A stretch of DNA of 56,842 bases from Kordia zhangzhouensis (GTDB lineage: Bacteria; Bacteroidota; Bacteroidia; Flavobacteriales; Flavobacteriaceae). Below, one piece after another: positions 27,127 to 35,139 of this stretch. Position numbers and translations under genes: made by a program. The stretch spans positions 1 to 56,842 of the forward strand of contig NZ_LBMH01000017.1 in the NCBI RefSeq assembly GCF_001005305.1, in the 5' to 3' direction. The notes beneath the pieces are model-generated. The model had not been told where the DNA came from. It was given only the letters and a program-made list of their open reading frames with translations, and ran no database searches. Each line of letters begins with the position of its first letter. The first letter of the stretch is position 1.

Positions 27127-27379
27127 TCCAATAACTATTCTTAGCATATATAAAGGATTTTCTCTTTCAAACAAGCATAATGAATTCATTAAAAGTTCTT
27201 ACAAACTTAACATTCAATAATCTTGCCCTTGCTCAAAGATACTATCTTTATGTATAAAAATGGAGGAATTTAAAAACGAATCAAAACACTTCATCTATAA
27301 AAAAAAATCACCAAAAAAAACAAATACTGTAACAATTCAACTAAAAAAGAATCATTACTACAATTAAAAGTACTTGAAA

Positions 27380-28081
27380 ATGAAAAAACTCTCTTTGATT
27401 AATCTACTATTATTGATTGGTATTATCCTGTATCTTTTGTCAGATATGTACAAAAAGGAACACACACATTTTGAAAAACTAACTGCCGAGCGTATTGATA
27501 TTGTAGGAGAAGATGGCAATAAGTTTATTGTTTTAAGTAACCCAAAGCAGCAAGCATTAGCTACTACGAACGGGAAAGTAATAAACCCTGAAAAAACAGA
27601 ACGCAACACACCAGGTCTCCTCTTTTTTAATAGTGAAGGAGATGAAGTTGGCGGATTGGTCTTTGATAAAGAAAACGAAAGCACCTATCAAATGTTAACC
27701 TTTGATCAAAACAAAAACGATCAAATTATGGTTCTTCGAAAGGATGAATATGAAGAAAATGGCCAATGGTATCGAAAATATGGTTTAGAAATTAGTGAAC
27801 GATCAGAAAAACCATATATAGAAATTATTAAAGAATATAATGCAATTAATAAAATAGAAAACGCTGAAGAAAGAGAAGCTGCCTTTGACAAATTTTGGAG
27901 TAATCCAGAAAATTTAGCTCCAAAACGTTTGTTTCTTGGCAGATTGGAAAGTATGGATACTGGACTATTTCTCTTAGACAAAAATAATCGATTAAAACTA
28001 TCGATATACGTGGATGCCAATGGTACTCCAGTAATACAATATGTAGATAGTCTTGGAAACAAAAAGAATTTACTCAAATAA
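27380..28081 (+). CDS. Hypothetical single-pass membrane protein
   Basis: One membrane helix (residues 5-22, M-K-K-L-S-L-I-N at its start) anchors a soluble domain of about 210 residues that should face the periplasm. That domain alternates strands and turns with phrases such as I-V-G-E-D-G-N-K-F-I-V-L and G-L-L-F-F-N-S-E-G-D-E-V-G-G, a pattern seen in several uncharacterised flavobacterial proteins. No catalytic motif is recognised. The ATG at 27380 is preferred over a TTG six bases upstream. The secreted esterase gene starts 52 bases downstream on the same strand, so the two are probably co-transcribed. Confidence 0.65.
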   Translation: MKKLSLINLLLLIGIILYLLSDMYKKEHTHFEKLTAERIDIVGEDGNKFIVLSNPKQQALATTNGKVINPEKTERNTPGLLFFNSEGDEVGGLVFDKENESTYQMLTFDQNKNDQIMVLRKDEYEENGQWYRKYGLEISERSEKPYIEIIKEYNAINKIENAEEREAAFDKFWSNPENLAPKRLFLGRLESMDTGLFLLDKNNRLKLSIYVDANGTPVIQYVDSLGNKKNLLK

Positions 28082-28133
28082 TATCAATATAATCTTATAT
28101 TTAAACAATATAAGATCAATTATCGCCTTCAAT

Positions 28134-29294
28134 ATGATAAAAAACATTGCATTCATATCTTTCCTCTTTTTCTGGTCTGTATTGACATATGGACAACATA
28201 TTGCACGAGTTGAGAATGTTAAAATTTCATCAAAAGTATTAGCTCAAGAAAGAGAAATCTTAGTATATACACCCATAGATTATGATTGGAGAAAGAATGA
28301 ATATTTTAATGTTATTTATGTATTTGATAGCCATAGTCGAGAGTTTTTTGACTACACAAGTTCCATTATTTCGTTTATAACCAATAATACAAAATCATAT
28401 ATAGTTGTTGGAATAACGTCTCCTTATAATGAAAAACTCGATTATGCAAGAAACAATGATTTATTGCCAACATTAACTAGTAAAGAATCAATTGCGAGGT
28501 ACGGAAAATATGCTGGAAACGCAGAAAATTTTTATACGTATGTCAAAACAGAAGTGATTCCTTATATAAATTCACATTACAGGACGCTTCCTAATAGTAT
28601 AGCAATTGGACACTCTTTAAGTGCTTCCTTTATATTGGACTCCTTTACAAAAGACTCTCATTTGTTTCAAAATTATATTGCTATTTCTCCAAATTTGGCA
28701 TACGAACAACAACAACTTGCCAACAAGCTTATACACTTTGATTATTCAAAAGTAGATCGGTTAACATATCTCTATATTAGTAATGCCAATGAAGGAGTCA
28801 ATTATTGGAAAGAATGGAAATCTGCTAGAGAGAAAACCTATTCTTTTTATAAAGAACCCTTAAAAAATGACCTTCTCAAAATTCAACTCAACGAATTTCC
28901 TGAAAACAATCACTGGAATACATTTCCTGTAAGTTTATACAAAGCACTGGATTATTATTTTAAAACAATTTTTGATACACAAAACAAATACGTAAGTGAT
29001 AAAGAATATCATGTAACCATTAAAGTAAAAACACTACATAAAGACGATACAATTTACATTGTTGGAAATCAAGAAAGTTTAGGAAATTGGAATCCGCAGA
29101 AAGTAAAAATGGAAAAAGTTTCTGATTATGAAAGGGAATTAAGTCTGACACTTAAAAGTCCAGCTCAATTCAAGTTTACCAAAGGAAATTGGAAATCTGA
29201 GGCAGAAGTTAATGGAACTTATGGAAACATTACAATTAAACCTGAAGAACAATCACTCTTTGAATTTGAAATACAAAACTTTTTTGACCAGTAA
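28134..29294 (+). CDS. Secreted esterase-like alpha/beta hydrolase with C-terminal CBM20/CBM48-like domain
   Basis: The ATG at 28134 opens a signal peptide ending near L-T-Y-G-Q. The longer frame from 28053 would hide this signal. The hydrolase domain belongs to the esterase-D/Fes group, with V-F-D-S-H-S-R-E-F-F-D early and the nucleophile in G-H-S-L-S (S161). A C-terminal domain of about 95 residues starts at V-T-I-K-V-K and contains V-G-N-Q-E-S-L-G-N-W-N-P, the starch-binding CBM20-like signature. The fusion suggests action on an acylated glucan or siderophore-like ester. The catalytic partners of the serine were not located with certainty. Confidence 0.75.
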   Translation: MIKNIAFISFLFFWSVLTYGQHIARVENVKISSKVLAQEREILVYTPIDYDWRKNEYFNVIYVFDSHSREFFDYTSSIISFITNNTKSYIVVGITSPYNEKLDYARNNDLLPTLTSKESIARYGKYAGNAENFYTYVKTEVIPYINSHYRTLPNSIAIGHSLSASFILDSFTKDSHLFQNYIAISPNLAYEQQQLANKLIHFDYSKVDRLTYLYISNANEGVNYWKEWKSAREKTYSFYKEPLKNDLLKIQLNEFPENNHWNTFPVSLYKALDYYFKTIFDTQNKYVSDKEYHVTIKVKTLHKDDTIYIVGNQESLGNWNPQKVKMEKVSDYERELSLTLKSPAQFKFTKGNWKSEAEVNGTYGNITIKPEEQSLFEFEIQNFFDQ

Positions 29295-29436
29295 TTGTAG
29301 CCAATCTTAATCAATTTTAACATCAATACGATTAGCATATCTCTTTGCCTGCAACTTTTGCGTCCTTTCCTTCAAAACAAAGAGAAACACTTGTTCATAA
29401 TATGTATGGCTATTTCTAAATCAATACAGAAATAAG

Positions 29437-29444
29437 TACCTTTG
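29437..29444 (+). promoter_or_regulatory. TAnnTTTG -7 box for mutS2
   Basis: TACCTTTG lies 56 bases before the ATG at 29500 and matches the -7 consensus. No clear -33 element was seen. Confidence 0.4.
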
Positions 29445-29499
29445 CCATCGGCTAAAAAATACGGCAGGTATTGCAAATTCAGTTTAGCCCCTATTTACA

Positions 29500-31671
29500 A
29501 TGATTAAAATACATTCCAAAACATTAGATGACTTAGAGTTTGAAACGGTTTTACAACAAGTTTCAGAGCATGCTATAACGGCTTTTGGCAAGCAAAAAAC
29601 AAAGAGTACAACTCCTTTTTCTGACAAAGAAATACTGTTGACTCACTTGTCATATGTCAATGAATATGTAGCCTCTTTTGAAAATGAAAACGTAATTCCC
29701 AATCATGGATTTGAAGGAATATCATTGGAAATTAAACTACTGGCAATAGAAAACAGTTTCTTGGAAATTGAAGGGTTTCGCAAAATTGCTGCAATCTCAA
29801 ATACGGTTAATCTCTTGCTTAAGTTTCTAAAAAAATTCCAAGAGTACTATCCTACCTTGGCTTCTAGAGCTGCACAAATTGAGTTTACAAAAGTACTTAT
29901 TACCGAGATTGATAATGTAATCAATCGTTTTGGAGAAGTTAAAGATGCAGCTTCTCCCGAGTTGGCACGTATTCGTCGAAGTATTCTAAGTATTCGAGGA
30001 AAAATCAATCAAAGTTTTTCTGCTGCTCTAAGCAGATACAGTCAAGCCGAATATCTGGATGAAATCAGAGAAACAGTTGTTGACAATCGTCGCGTTTTAG
30101 CCGTAAAAGCCATGCACCGCCGCAAAGTAAAAGGGGCTATCATGGGCAGTTCTAAAACAGGAAGTATTGTATACATTGAACCTGAAACAACACTGCACTA
30201 CTCTCGTGAGTTATCCAACTTGGAATATGAAGAAAGAGAAGAAATTACTCGTATTTTAAAAGAGCTTACCAATTTTACTCGTCCATTTGCTCCGCTTTTG
30301 GAAGACTATCAAGACTTTTTGAGCGATTTGGATGTAAGTCATGCCAAAGCCAAATATGCAGCGTCGATGAATGCTATTCTTCCCGAAATTACTGAAAAAC
30401 GTGTGCTGTTTTTAAAAGATGCGTATCACCCACTACTCTATTTGACCAACAAAGAACGTCACGAACAAACGTATCCGCAAACCATTGAACTCACTCAAGA
30501 CAATCGAATTATCGTGATTTCTGGACCAAATGCAGGAGGAAAAAGTATTACTCTCAAAACGATAGGATTATTACAACTCATGTTGCAAAGTGGTATGTTG
30601 GTTCCTGTGCATGAACGCAGTAAAATGTGCTTATTTGAACGAATTTTAACAGATATCGGAGATGGGCAATCCATCGAAAATCATTTAAGTACTTATAGTT
30701 ACCGCTTAAAACAGATGAACTATTTCTTAAAAAAGTGTAATGACAAAACATTATTCTTGATTGATGAATTTGGTACAGGAAGTGATCCTGAATTAGGTGG
30801 TGCATTGGCAGAAACTTTCTTAGAAGTATTTTACGAACGAGAAGCCTTTGGTATTATTACAACACACTATTCCAACCTAAAAGTATTGGCAAATGAATTA
30901 CCGCATGCTACCAATGCCAATATGATGTTTGATAGTAAAACATTACAGCCAGTATACAAACTTGCATTGGGACAAGCAGGAAGTTCCTTTACCTTTGAAG
31001 TTGCTCAAAAAAATGGAATTCCATATAGCTTAATCAATAAAGCAAAAAAGAAGATTGAACGCGGAAAAGTTCGATTTGATGCCACCATTGCCAAGCTACA
31101 AAAAGAACGCAGTGTGATGGAAAAAACTTCGCAACAACTAAAAGAAGAAGAGCTCAAGGCTCGCGAAGAAAATGAACGATTGGACAAATTAAATTCCAAG
31201 ATGAAATCTAAACTGGAAAGTTACCAGCAGTTGTACGACCACGACAAACGCATGATTCAACTTGGAAACAAAATTAATGATATTTCAGAGCGGTATTTTG
31301 AAAACAAAAAGAAACGCCCACTAATTTCCGAGTTTTTGCGCATTGTTGAAACAGAAAATTCAAAACGCAAAAAGCAAACAGCCAAAGAAAAGAAAGCGGA
31401 AAAAGAAAAACAACAAGCCGCCAAAAAAGAAGTTATTCAAAAAGTAGCGATTATTCGAGAAGAAAAGAAAGTGGCTAAGAAAAAAGCGGAAAAGAAAGAA
31501 GCCGAAAAACCAAAGCCAATCTTAAAAGTTGGCGATCGCGTTCGTATGCCCGATGGTAAAGCGATAGGCACTATAGATAGTTTGGAAAAGGGAAAAGCCG
31601 TGGTAAACTACGGATTATTTACAACTACGATTTCCGTAGATCAATTGGAATTGGTACAAGCAGCAAAATAA
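29500..31671 (+). CDS. mutS2: MutS2-family ATPase lacking an Smr domain
   Basis: This 723-residue protein has the MutS2 layout. Its ATPase core includes Walker A G-P-N-A-G-G-K-S (about 342-349), the D-I-G-D-G-Q-S-I-E segment, Walker B F-L-I-D-E-F-G-T-G-S-D-P and T-T-H-Y-S-N-L. A long charged coiled coil (about 515-675) follows, very rich in K and E. The usual C-terminal Smr nuclease domain is absent: the protein ends in a small beta-rich KOW-like domain (V-G-D-R-V-R-M-P-D-G-K). MutS2 proteins suppress recombination or rescue collided ribosomes. Without Smr, this one may bind but not cut. It borders the accessory island. Confidence 0.85.
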   Translation: MIKIHSKTLDDLEFETVLQQVSEHAITAFGKQKTKSTTPFSDKEILLTHLSYVNEYVASFENENVIPNHGFEGISLEIKLLAIENSFLEIEGFRKIAAISNTVNLLLKFLKKFQEYYPTLASRAAQIEFTKVLITEIDNVINRFGEVKDAASPELARIRRSILSIRGKINQSFSAALSRYSQAEYLDEIRETVVDNRRVLAVKAMHRRKVKGAIMGSSKTGSIVYIEPETTLHYSRELSNLEYEEREEITRILKELTNFTRPFAPLLEDYQDFLSDLDVSHAKAKYAASMNAILPEITEKRVLFLKDAYHPLLYLTNKERHEQTYPQTIELTQDNRIIVISGPNAGGKSITLKTIGLLQLMLQSGMLVPVHERSKMCLFERILTDIGDGQSIENHLSTYSYRLKQMNYFLKKCNDKTLFLIDEFGTGSDPELGGALAETFLEVFYEREAFGIITTHYSNLKVLANELPHATNANMMFDSKTLQPVYKLALGQAGSSFTFEVAQKNGIPYSLINKAKKKIERGKVRFDATIAKLQKERSVMEKTSQQLKEEELKAREENERLDKLNSKMKSKLESYQQLYDHDKRMIQLGNKINDISERYFENKKKRPLISEFLRIVETENSKRKKQTAKEKKAEKEKQQAAKKEVIQKVAIIREEKKVAKKKAEKKEAEKPKPILKVGDRVRMPDGKAIGTIDSLEKGKAVVNYGLFTTTISVDQLELVQAAK

Positions 31672-32238
31672 ATAGCTATCGTTATATGTATCAATCTGTT
31701 GATATCAAAAAATAATCATAATAATCAAACCCGAAATAGGTGTATCATGTTAGGAAAAAACCATTTTATTCGGTTCTAAACTCATATGTACCCCTCAATA
31801 CACTCATTACAGTCGGTTATTAACCATCTATAATCGGTTCTGCAATGGGTAGTACCCCCTCAAAGAACCCCTTGTATTCGGTTTTGAACCCCTTTTTTGG
31901 GGTATACAACCTATTATATTCGGTTCGGAACCGCTTCGAACCACTTCCCTAACCCAATTTATTAGGTTGTATAACCGAATAGAACCTATTTTAGACCGCA
32001 ACGAAGTACTTCCCCAACCCATTCGAATTTTTAAAAAACGTCAACTAATTCGTATATAACCACATTGAGCTATTTTTGTGGCACCTCTTTACGATAACTA
32101 TATATTTTGAAAGTATTTTTTTAGAAGTTTACGGAAAACCTCATTGCGTGTATGTGGTATTTATTTTACATTTATACAAAATAACAAGAAGTTAGTATAT
32201 ATAGAGTTCCTGTTATACATACGTTATCTTTAATTATA
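31672..32238 (+). other. 567-bp noncoding junction between mutS2 and the accessory island
   Basis: No credible gene is seen. The left half is filled by the degenerate repeat array (31767-31985), which is visibly richer in G and C than its surroundings. The right half, 32041-32238, is AT-rich leader DNA before the three-gene operon, without an exact TAnnTTTG box. The spot marks a change in composition from the MutS2 side to the very AT-rich island. Confidence 0.5.
31767..31985 (+). repeat. Degenerate array of about 21/43-bp repeats
   Basis: The core (t)attcggttctgaacc, with variation, recurs at 31767, 31810, 31831, 31875 and 31917. Spacings are 43, 21, 44 and 42 bases, that is, one or two multiples of about 21. 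An inverted copy, ataaccgaatagaacc, closes the array at 31970-31985. A second recurring block, gtacccctcaa, occurs at 31788 and 31851. The longer unit is shared with bases 1-41 of the window. It is not a CRISPR, because the spacers are too short and related to each other. Confidence 0.65.
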
Positions 32239-33000
32239 ATGAACCTTTGTACTCAAAATATAAATCAAAAAATAGAAAGTGTAATTTCGAGCTTCTTTAA
32301 GAAAGAGTACGACTTATTTTTAATTGGTAGTAGAGCAAGTGATTATTTTAACGAAAATAGTGATTTTGATTATATATTGATTACAAATTACAAATTTGAA
32401 ATATGCATTCTAACAAAAATTTCAAACGAATTAAACACCAAGCTTAATAACATATTCAAATCAAAAATTTCTGTAAAAGTATTTGATTTAGCATCTTTTG
32501 AAAATTTATATTTTCAAGATTATTTTCGCTATTTAGAGTATAAGATTTCTCATGAACCCATAAAAAACATAAATAAAGTATTTAGTATAAAATTTAGTGA
32601 TTTAACAAATGAAATTCTGTTCAATCAATTAATAAATTCGATACTAATACAATATTGGTGGTCTATAATTACAATATCTAACAATCCTGAAACGGAGCAA
32701 AAAGTATTGAAAAAGCTTAAATACAGAATTAGGCGAAATATAGAACTCTACAATTCAATAACAGACTCAAATATTAGTCAGACAGAAATTGTCAAAAGTA
32801 TAGTTAATAATACTCTTTATTCTAAAATAAATAAATTAGATATCAATAATTATAAGTTTTTTTTAGTTAAATATTTTGATTATTTCGAACACGAAATGAT
32901 TAATAAATCAAATTACTATAATTACACATTAAAAGAAAAATTTCCAAATGTAAGAGCAACTATCAACAACATTAAAGCAACAATATATGAATTGGCTTAA
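32239..33000 (+). CDS. Nucleotidyltransferase-fold protein
   Basis: Residues 25-50 hold the polymerase-beta nucleotidyltransferase motif: a hydrophobic strand, G-S-R-A (30-33), then S-D-F-D (41-44) with two metal-binding aspartates. The third carboxylate expected in the strand I-S-V-K-V-F-D (77-83) appears replaced by lysine, unless D83 serves. Residues 110-253 are helical and lysine-rich with no known domain. The protein could transfer a nucleotide to a protein, RNA or small molecule. It is the first gene of a three-gene operon with very AT-rich codon usage, and its 3' end overlaps the next gene by 14 bases. No antitoxin-like HEPN gene is adjacent. Confidence 0.7.
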   Translation: MNLCTQNINQKIESVISSFFKKEYDLFLIGSRASDYFNENSDFDYILITNYKFEICILTKISNELNTKLNNIFKSKISVKVFDLASFENLYFQDYFRYLEYKISHEPIKNINKVFSIKFSDLTNEILFNQLINSILIQYWWSIITISNNPETEQKVLKKLKYRIRRNIELYNSITDSNISQTEIVKSIVNNTLYSKINKLDINNYKFFLVKYFDYFEHEMINKSNYYNYTLKEKFPNVRATINNIKATIYELA

Positions 33001-34108
33001 CTTTATTTACCCTTTATCCGTTTTCATACTTGGACTCATCGTAAGTATCTTTTTTGGTAAGGATTTAGAAAATCTGAAAAAGAAATTCCACTTTTGGGTT
33101 TATAGATTAAAAAATGGCTTCACAAAAAATAAAGAAGTAAAAAGTTTTTTCCATACACCAAGCGGTTATAATTCAATTGATTTAATTGCATATCAATTTG
33201 GGTTAAGACCTAACTTGCCAATTATTGATATTCTCTATTTAGAATTACTCAAAAAGATGCAAAAAAATGGCTCTATTAAAAAAATAGCCATTTTCCCAAC
33301 TATCGATAAGTCAGCCACTAGTCAAACTGAACAAGATTTGAAAAATTTCAAAAATAATATTGCTTCTGTCTTTTGTCACGAAAACAATAATTTTGAAATA
33401 ATAGACCCTTTTAGAAAATCCGAATTAACATCATCTGAACTCATCGAAGAAAGTTTTATTGACACATTAAATTATTTAGGTAAATTTGATTTTTACAGTG
33501 AAGTTTATGATGTTTCTAAGCAAAATATAAAAGGAATTCAAGATTTTAATAAATTCCATCCTAAAGAAAAAAGTGTAATGACACTAATAACACACATTTT
33601 CAAAGCTTGGGAAGTAAGAGAATACATCTTAAATTATATTGAACAATCGGAAAAAGAAAAAATGAACATAGGTTTTATTTTTTGGGAAGTTGAATATGAT
33701 AAATGGGGAATCTATAACAGAACAGCAGAAGATGATAAAATTAATGAATTAACTCTGCTCATTGGTAAATCTATTTTAGGGAAAAACTTCAAACCTGTTG
33801 CTGTTTTTACTAGAGACGCTCTAGGTTTATTTGATGAAAAAGAAGTAATTCTTGATAAAATCACCAAACATAGTAAGGAGCAAGTTTCAATATTACTTGA
33901 AATTGTTTCTACAATTCTGCAAGACAATTATGAAGTAGAACTTTCAAAAAATACAATCCTACAAGAATCAATAGACAAAATTAATTCGTTAAATGCAAGT
34001 AACAAAGTCTTTGGTTCTGTCTACAATGAATTAAAAGATAAATTTACTGATAATGAAAAAGTCCTTTTTACATTGATTTTACAATTGCGAGCAAAGTATG
34101 GCTGTTAA
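32987..34108 (+). CDS. Unrecognised membrane-anchored protein of the three-gene operon
   Basis: I do not recognise this 373-residue protein. Residues 4-24 form one membrane helix, followed by a basic stretch, so the large C-terminal part probably faces the cytoplasm. It mixes helices and strands with segments such as S-I-K-K-I-A-I-F-P-T-I-D (about 95-106), G-F-I-F-W-E-V-E-Y-D-K-W-G (about 226-238) and F-K-P-V-A-V-F-T-R-D-A-L-G-L-F (about 265-279), which could belong to a Rossmann-like fold. Its start overlaps the nucleotidyltransferase gene by 14 bases and its end overlaps the radical SAM gene by 11 bases, which implies coupled translation and a joint function at the membrane. Confidence 0.65.
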   Translation: MNWLNFIYPLSVFILGLIVSIFFGKDLENLKKKFHFWVYRLKNGFTKNKEVKSFFHTPSGYNSIDLIAYQFGLRPNLPIIDILYLELLKKMQKNGSIKKIAIFPTIDKSATSQTEQDLKNFKNNIASVFCHENNNFEIIDPFRKSELTSSELIEESFIDTLNYLGKFDFYSEVYDVSKQNIKGIQDFNKFHPKEKSVMTLITHIFKAWEVREYILNYIEQSEKEKMNIGFIFWEVEYDKWGIYNRTAEDDKINELTLLIGKSILGKNFKPVAVFTRDALGLFDEKEVILDKITKHSKEQVSILLEIVSTILQDNYEVELSKNTILQESIDKINSLNASNKVFGSVYNELKDKFTDNEKVLFTLILQLRAKYGC

Positions 34109-34997
34109 AGATATTGTTAGTAAATATTTCAATAAGCATTTGTTTGTTTTTTTACCAAACTTATGCAATTCAGGTTGTGAATTTTGTTATGTTGAACCAT
34201 TAAATGGTAAATCTGCGAAACTATCAAGAAAATTATTAAGCAATTTTGAAGTTTTAATAACTCAAGCGAAAGAAATAGGTTTTGAAACTATTAGAATTAC
34301 TGGAGGAGAGCCATTAATTTTTTCTAACTTCTTGGAGATAATTAAAATTTTAAAAAAAAATCAGCTCAATTACACTCTTATGACCAATGGTCAAAATATT
34401 CATAATTATTTAACGGATTTTGAAGAATATCTACCAGCTAAAGTTACCGTTAGTTTTCATTCTTTAAAAAGATATTTTGAAATATTTAAAAATGATATTG
34501 ACTTAAAAAAGTTTTTCAGTACAATAAAATCTTTAAGGGAAAAAAAAGTTGAAATAGCTACAACTACTCTATATCTTGAAGAAAATCATAAAGAATTACC
34601 AAACTTAATTAAGTTTTTTGAAAAAAAAGAAATTGATAGTTTGAAAATAATTTATCCAAATAATAATAAACAAAATTCTGAACTAATTAAAAGGTTTGTA
34701 AATTCAAATTTTAAATCTTCAACCGAATTAAGGATTACTGATTTTAATCAAAGTAATTGCCTTTTAAAAACTAGAGGATTCTTATCCGTAATTTTGGGAG
34801 ATTTAAGTATTTATAATTGTTGTACAACAGTTGGCAAATCAGAAAACAAAACAGAAATTGACAATGGATTTGATTTAGGAAAACTCACAATAAAACAATA
34901 TGAGAATAATTTAAAAATAAGTCAATTCCCTTGTAAAACTAATCTTAATACTTGCCCAATAGCATTGAAAAAAATAACTAAAGGTAACAATGCATAA
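34098..34997 (+). CDS. Radical SAM protein with extra C-terminal cysteines
   Basis: The N-terminus has the [4Fe-4S] motif C-N-S-G-C-E-F-C (C23, C27, C30), then T-G-G-E-P (68-72) for S-adenosylmethionine binding, so it should generate a 5'-deoxyadenosyl radical. The C-terminal third adds cysteines 221, 241, 242, 279 and 286, arranged like a twitch/SPASM-type auxiliary cluster. Such clusters are common in enzymes that modify peptides, proteins or nucleotides. It is the last gene of the operon with the nucleotidyltransferase and membrane protein. No precursor peptide gene was found. It does not show the viperin-specific motif pattern well enough to call it one. Confidence 0.8.
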   Translation: MAVKDIVSKYFNKHLFVFLPNLCNSGCEFCYVEPLNGKSAKLSRKLLSNFEVLITQAKEIGFETIRITGGEPLIFSNFLEIIKILKKNQLNYTLMTNGQNIHNYLTDFEEYLPAKVTVSFHSLKRYFEIFKNDIDLKKFFSTIKSLREKKVEIATTTLYLEENHKELPNLIKFFEKKEIDSLKIIYPNNNKQNSELIKRFVNSNFKSSTELRITDFNQSNCLLKTRGFLSVILGDLSIYNCCTTVGKSENKTEIDNGFDLGKLTIKQYENNLKISQFPCKTNLNTCPIALKKITKGNNA

Positions 34998-34998
34998 A

Positions 34999-35091
34999 AA
35001 TAATAGCGGTTGAATCGCTAAAACGAAAGTAATCAAATATAAAAAGGTCTGTATTTACCGAAAAATTAGTGATGCAAAATCTGCTATTATT
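34999..35091 (+). repeat. Nested inverted repeats between radical SAM and nuclease genes
   Basis: The outer arms aataatagc (34999-35007) and gctattatt (35083-35091) are perfectly complementary. Inner arms tcgctaa (35015-35021) and ttagtga (35066-35072) pair with one G-T. A further ggtct (35046) can pair with agacc (35100). The DNA or RNA can therefore fold into one large imperfect hairpin. It may end the upstream operon, mark a cassette boundary or act as a recombination site. Confidence 0.45.
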
Positions 35092-35139
35092 CTTATACGA
35101 GACCGTTAGTAACAAATACTGAAAAACCAAACCGACTAA

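Noticed and set aside
27260-27367. A 35-codon lysine-rich open frame starting with ATG before the membrane protein gene
   Set aside because: It is mostly A-rich DNA with runs of AAA codons and no signal, motif or spacing that supports translation.
31767-31985. CRISPR array
   Set aside because: Repeats are short and degenerate, spacers are 10-30 bases and related to each other, and there are no cas genes.
31828-32022. Minus-strand 64-codon frame in the repeat array
   Set aside because: Its sequence simply translates the repeat units, and the repeats lack triplet periodicity across spacings of 43, 21, 44 and 42.
32239-33000. HEPN-MNT toxin-antitoxin pair
   Set aside because: The next gene is a membrane protein without the HEPN R-x4-6-H motif, and the nucleotidyltransferase is larger than MntA antitoxins.
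34098-34997. Prokaryotic viperin
   Set aside because: The cysteine motif is present, but the C-terminal cysteine cluster and lack of typical viperin motifs point to a SPASM/twitch-type enzyme.
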